From NCBI GenBank assembly GCA_963704535.1, contig OY969916.1:9982001-10046000 (forward strand): a stretch of 64,000 nucleotides of DNA, written 5' to 3'. This document shows, one piece after another, positions 61,235-64,000 of this stretch (positions within the stretch are counted from its first letter, which is position 1; the number at the start of each line of letters is the position of its first letter). The position numbers were made by a program, and so were the translations under genes. The DNA is from G963704535 sp963704535 (GTDB lineage Bacteria > Chloroflexota > Chloroflexia > Chloroflexales > Roseiflexaceae). Below the pieces are notes generated by a model that saw nothing but the letters and a program-made list of their open reading frames with translations, made no database searches and was not told the origin of the DNA.

Positions 61235-62251
61235 ATGACAAGCCATGAAACCGAGACGGCCGGCGGCATCGCCGTGCCGCGCCGCGCCGCGATCATTACG
61301 TTCCCGGCCCACCGCGCGCCACAGCCATGTGCTGGCGATGCGACGAACCCACGCCTGATCAGCCTGGTCGATGGATACAGGCGCTACCTGGTTGGCGAAG
61401 GCCGGCGACCGGAGGGAGTTGCGCGCTACCTTTGGGGGTTTGGGCGCTTCCTGGAGTGGATCGGCAGCGAGGCGGTGGTCGCTGATGTGGACGGGCGGCG
61501 CTGCCAGGAGTACAAGGAATACCTGGCGAACGACAGAAAGGCGAAGGCGGCCACGATCATCAACGCACTGGCCATTCAGCGCGACTTCGCGGCGTTCTGT
61601 GTCGCCAAGGGCTACCGTGCGGACGATCCGACCGTGGGAGTCAAGCGGCCGAAGAAGACCAGGCCCCGCGCCAAGCCGCTGCATCCGCACGAGGTCGAGG
61701 CGCTGATAGCGGCCATTCGCATGCCCGATACGCTTCCCCTGCATCGCCGCTGGCACTGGGGACGCGATCGACGCTTGATCTATGTGCTCATCTACACGGG
61801 TCTACGCCTGAAGGAGGCAGCGGGGCTGTGTTGGCGCGATGTCGATCTCGTGGCAATGCAGATCATTGTGCCCGCCGCCATCGCCAAGAACGGCAAGGAG
61901 CGCGCGATCGAGGTGCATGCGTGCCTGAAGGCGATCCTGATGACCGTGCCCGAAGATGAGCGGCGGCCAGACTGGGCAGTGGCCGGTTGGCAAAGCGGGC
62001 GCTGCCTGACCGATCGGGGGATGGCGAAGATCTTCACCCGCTGGCTCAGGGACGAGCTGGGCATCGATAGGGTCCACGCACATCGGCTGCGGCACTCGTT
62101 TGCATGTCTGATGCTCTGGAACGGGGCCGACATTAAGACGATCCAGGAGTTGTTGGGGCATAGCCAGCTCGGCACAACCGAGTGGTACCTGGAGGTCTTA
62201 GACGAGCAGCGCCGAGGGGCGATCGGTCGGATTCCTGACTTCGGAGAGTAG
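61235..62251 (+). CDS. int: Phage integrase (tyrosine recombinase)
   Basis: 338 residues. The N-terminal core-binding domain (SLVDGYRRYLVGEGRRPEGV) is followed by the catalytic domain with Arg in YTGLRLKEAAG, Lys in AKNGKERAI, HRLRHSFA (H-x-x-R), LLGHSQLGTTEWYLEV (H and the nucleophile Tyr). It ends 33 bp before the attR core, the normal place for an integrase that acts on the tRNA-Ser site. It carries out integration and, with an excisionase (not found), excision. Confidence 0.93.
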   Translation: MTSHETETAGGIAVPRRAAIITFPAHRAPQPCAGDATNPRLISLVDGYRRYLVGEGRRPEGVARYLWGFGRFLEWIGSEAVVADVDGRRCQEYKEYLANDRKAKAATIINALAIQRDFAAFCVAKGYRADDPTVGVKRPKKTRPRAKPLHPHEVEALIAAIRMPDTLPLHRRWHWGRDRRLIYVLIYTGLRLKEAAGLCWRDVDLVAMQIIVPAAIAKNGKERAIEVHACLKAILMTVPEDERRPDWAVAGWQSGRCLTDRGMAKIFTRWLRDELGIDRVHAHRLRHSFACLMLWNGADIKTIQELLGHSQLGTTEWYLEVLDEQRRGAIGRIPDFGE

Positions 62252-62283
62252 AACCACGATCGGGAGGGATTCCAGGGTTGTTG

Positions 62284-62304
62284 GAATCCCTCCCTCCCCG
62301 CCAA
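62284..62304. other. attR core (21 bp)
   Basis: Identical to the last 20 bases of tRNA-Ser(GCU) plus one A (19448-19468). The flanks differ (GTTCGAATCC at attL, GTTGGAATCC at attR), which defines the core. Confidence 0.88.
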
Positions 62305-62383
62305 TAGTTCTCCCCCTCGACGATTTCCTCGTACGCTCTCCACAGCCGTTTGGCCTCGCCTGATGGTGCAGCGCTCTCGCTTG

Positions 62384-63100
62384 TTATGTTCGCCCCAGTG
62401 TTGGCTGCTCCGGTGGAGCCTTCAGGATGTACGCGGCCAACAGAGTGAGCCAAGCCCAGCCGATGGTGAGCGTGATGCGCTGGAACAGCCCTGCGTACTC
62501 CGCCAAACCCGCAACTTGAGCAAAGCCCATGCTCGTGACGATGAACATCACCACGAAGGCGATACCAGTAACCACCGAGTAGATGCTCCATCTGCGCTCA
62601 CCCCACCTGGTGAAGTGACGCGCGAACACAAAGCAGGCAATCGGCAAACCCAAGAAGACAAAGGCTGAGAAGAACCTGTGGAGGCGACCGGGCACGCTGT
62701 ATTGCATGGGCAGGTTGGGGGTTCCAGGAGGGTAGCCGTTCAAAGGATCAGTAACGAAGATGCCGGCACCGAGTAAGCCGATCGCGATGATCCCAATCAG
62801 CCGAGGCCCCCAGGTTGAGCCGCTACCGGATTGGAGGACATGCCGCAGACCAAAAGCGAAGGCAAGCGTTAAGAGGCCGGTGATAATGAAGCTGGCGGCT
62901 TGCGTCCAGCCCTGTTCGCCGATAGACAGCGAGCTGATCGGATGTCGCAGCGGATTATAGTTGGCGCGAGTAGCCCCCTCCACGATCCAGGCGACGGTAA
63001 AAAACGGACCGGCGCTTGCACCGCACACGAGCAGCAATTTCGTCGTCACGTCGCTCTTCTGATGCATTCCTGCCGCAACCTCCTTGTCTTCGATGGCCAT
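62384..63100 (-). CDS. DUF998-family membrane protein
   Basis: 238 residues from ATG 63100 (AAGGAG five bases upstream). Six or more membrane helices: LLLVCGASAGPFFTVAWIVE, AASFIITGLLTLAFAFGLRH, LIGIIAIGLLGAGIFVTDPL, and three more. The RHPISSLSIGEQGWTQAASF element is typical of DUF998. Function unknown. It is the first chromosomal gene after attR. Confidence 0.82.
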   Translation of the reverse strand: MAIEDKEVAAGMHQKSDVTTKLLLVCGASAGPFFTVAWIVEGATRANYNPLRHPISSLSIGEQGWTQAASFIITGLLTLAFAFGLRHVLQSGSGSTWGPRLIGIIAIGLLGAGIFVTDPLNGYPPGTPNLPMQYSVPGRLHRFFSAFVFLGLPIACFVFARHFTRWGERRWSIYSVVTGIAFVVMFIVTSMGFAQVAGLAEYAGLFQRITLTIGWAWLTLLAAYILKAPPEQPTLGRT

Positions 63101-63149
63101 ACATCTCCTTGGCGCTGAAGCGGTGGACATCGGAGCGAATTGTGAATGA

Positions 63150-63425
63150 TTATCCCGGTGGTTCTGATTCTTCGGCCACTTGCTGCCAGAACTCACCGTG
63201 CGGAATGCCACCACCTTGCTTGATACGCTCGGCGGCTTCATCAAGCAGCTGGCGAAGGTGTGGCGTGTGGGCCATCACGAGGCGCTCCAGGTCGTCTTCG
63301 TCGGTAATAGCGACGAGCGCGGCAACCGGCCGGCCGTTCTTAGTAATAATCACAGGCCCCTTTTTGACCTGCTCAAGATAGCTGCTGAGGCGGGCCTTGA
63401 TGTCTGCAACGGGTGCGATCTTCAT
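63150..63425 (-). CDS. Phd/YefM-family antitoxin
   Basis: 91 residues: APVADIKARLSSYLEQVKKG and PVIITKNGRPVAALVAITDE are the Phd/YefM DNA-binding and dimer fold. The C-terminal part would bind the toxin. The ATG overlaps the toxin stop (ATGA); here the toxin gene comes first. Confidence 0.85.
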   Translation of the reverse strand: MKIAPVADIKARLSSYLEQVKKGPVIITKNGRPVAALVAITDEDDLERLVMAHTPHLRQLLDEAAERIKQGGGIPHGEFWQQVAEESEPPG

Positions 63426-63732
63426 AGCTCGAACTCCTCTCCGCCAATCAACAGACGATTGCCATCTTTGATACCAACTGCCAGCACGTAGATTTCAAAT
63501 GTGTCTGCGATGCGGTAGAGCACGCGGAAGCGATTGTTTGGTCACAGCGCAACTCCCAATCGGCGCCGATCAATGTAGGCCGTTGCAGTGACTTGCGGTT
63601 GCGTGTTTCAACGCCAGGTTGATGACTGAGCTGCTGCTCAATTCTTTCCCGAATCAACGGGTGATATTTTCGATCAATCGCGGCCAGGTGTCTACGCACC
63701 TCAACATCATAGACGATCCGATAGCTCGCCAC
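63422..63732 (-). pseudogene. RelE/ParE-family toxin, frameshifted
   Basis: The N-terminus (MASYRIVYDVEVRRHLAAID, then LQRPTLIGADWELR) is RelE/ParE-like. The read frame then becomes nonsense (CDQTIASACSTA) and stops at 63448. The true continuation NRFRVLYRIADTFEIYVLAV ... GGEEFEL is in another frame ending at 63422. The change fits one lost base near 63541. The toxin is probably inactive, unless this is an assembly error. Confidence 0.75.
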
Positions 63733-63802
63733 TGATGACCTATACTATAGGCGGAATTATAGTCACCGTGGAGACAATTATAGCCTACACCTAGTATGGT
63801 CG

Positions 63803-64000
63803 TCAACTCGTGCGTCCCACTGGCATCTGCGGCGGCGCAGTGCGCCAAAGGAGATCGATCTCTTCGGGCGTCAGCCCATAGGCCTGGCTGTTATGCTGTT
63901 GGGCGAGCGTGAGTGGGAGCTGTGTCGGCGGCGATTCGCACAACCCCCCATCGCCAATTATCCACAATATCCACAGCATATCCACATATCGTGGTGCTCC
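63803..64000 (-). CDS. C-terminal end of a gene running off the window, resembling a type IIG restriction/methylase tail
   Basis: The frame is open to the window edge on the minus strand. SQAYGLTPEEIDLLWRTAPP resembles the C-terminal segment of Eco57I-type restriction-modification proteins. The preceding part (MDMLWILWIIGDGG) comes from a TATCCACA repeat and is probably an insertion or a degenerate frame. Only about 65 codons are visible, so the call is tentative. Confidence 0.4.
   Translation of the reverse strand, partial: GAPRYVDMLWILWIIGDGGLCESPPTQLPLTLAQQHNSQAYGLTPEEIDLLWRTAPPQMPVGRTS

Larger units (their letters stand above)
19448..62304. mobile_element. Integrated tailed-phage element (phage-plasmid-like), about 42.9 kb
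   Basis: The element is bounded by 21-bp direct repeats of the tRNA-Ser(GCU) 3' end. It carries an integrase just inside the right end, a divergent repressor switch, terminase, portal, capsid, tail chaperones, tape measure, tail tip and fibre genes, and a leftward replication/partition block. It also carries a CRISPR array and a second tyrosine recombinase. Packaging and tail genes are in a normal siphovirus order. At least two tail genes have single-base frameshifts, so the element may be decaying unless those are assembly errors. No lysis genes were recognised. Confidence 0.9.

Overview
The window looks like a high-GC chromosome, probably Chloroflexota (order Chloroflexales or a relative). 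This placement is inferred from gene content and style, not from a marker gene: a two-domain aldehyde dehydrogenase beside deoC, Uma2 and DUF1684 proteins, secreted GH8/GH18 enzymes, and many short heptanucleotide tandem repeats.

Layout. Bases 1-19470 are chromosomal. First comes an IS1-like element (201-1448) with an 8-bp target duplication, inserted in a small reading frame. It is followed by a Rieske ferredoxin and a leftward deoC-aldehyde dehydrogenase pair. Next is a rightward run: nitroreductase, Uma2 nuclease, Dabb protein, nucleotidyltransferase and glycolate-oxidase-type glcD (frameshifted). Two leftward secreted glycosidases (GH8 and GH18) come next, then a rightward run: alcohol dehydrogenase, metallophosphoesterase, DUF1684 and glcE. 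Three tRNAs (Trp-CCA, Ser-UGA, Ser-GCU) end the block.

Bases 19448-62304 are one integrated phage-like element of about 42.9 kb. A 21-bp copy of the 3' end of tRNA-Ser(GCU) lies at both ends, and a tyrosine integrase sits just inside the right end. From left to right it holds: small genes; a divergent repressor switch at about 21.8 kb; a rightward early block; a 17-repeat CRISPR array (25448-26653) with no cas gene; a winged-helix/effector-associated-like protein; a second tyrosine recombinase; and a full siphovirus-type packaging, head and tail operon (30.4-48.1 kb), with a programmed -1 frameshift in the tail assembly chaperone. A leftward maintenance/replication block follows (48.4-60.9 kb): ParR-like, ParM-like actin, a HerA/FtsK-like ATPase, a DnaQ-type exonuclease, a 900-residue ParB-domain protein and a winged-helix replication protein carrying iterons. 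The partition genes suggest an ancestor that could live as a phage-plasmid.

After attR (62304-64000) the chromosome resumes with a DUF998 membrane protein, a Phd-like antitoxin with a frameshifted RelE-like toxin, and the end of a gene that runs off the window.

The most striking features are the orphan CRISPR array inside the prophage, whose repeats change stepwise from one type to another; a 14-16 bp palindrome (GTTTGCGCGCAAAC) repeated only inside the element; a duplicated 22-nt leader/terminator motif; and in-frame invasion of genes by heptanucleotide repeats. Several genes carry single-base frameshifts, so some could be assembly errors. No holin or endolysin was recognised.
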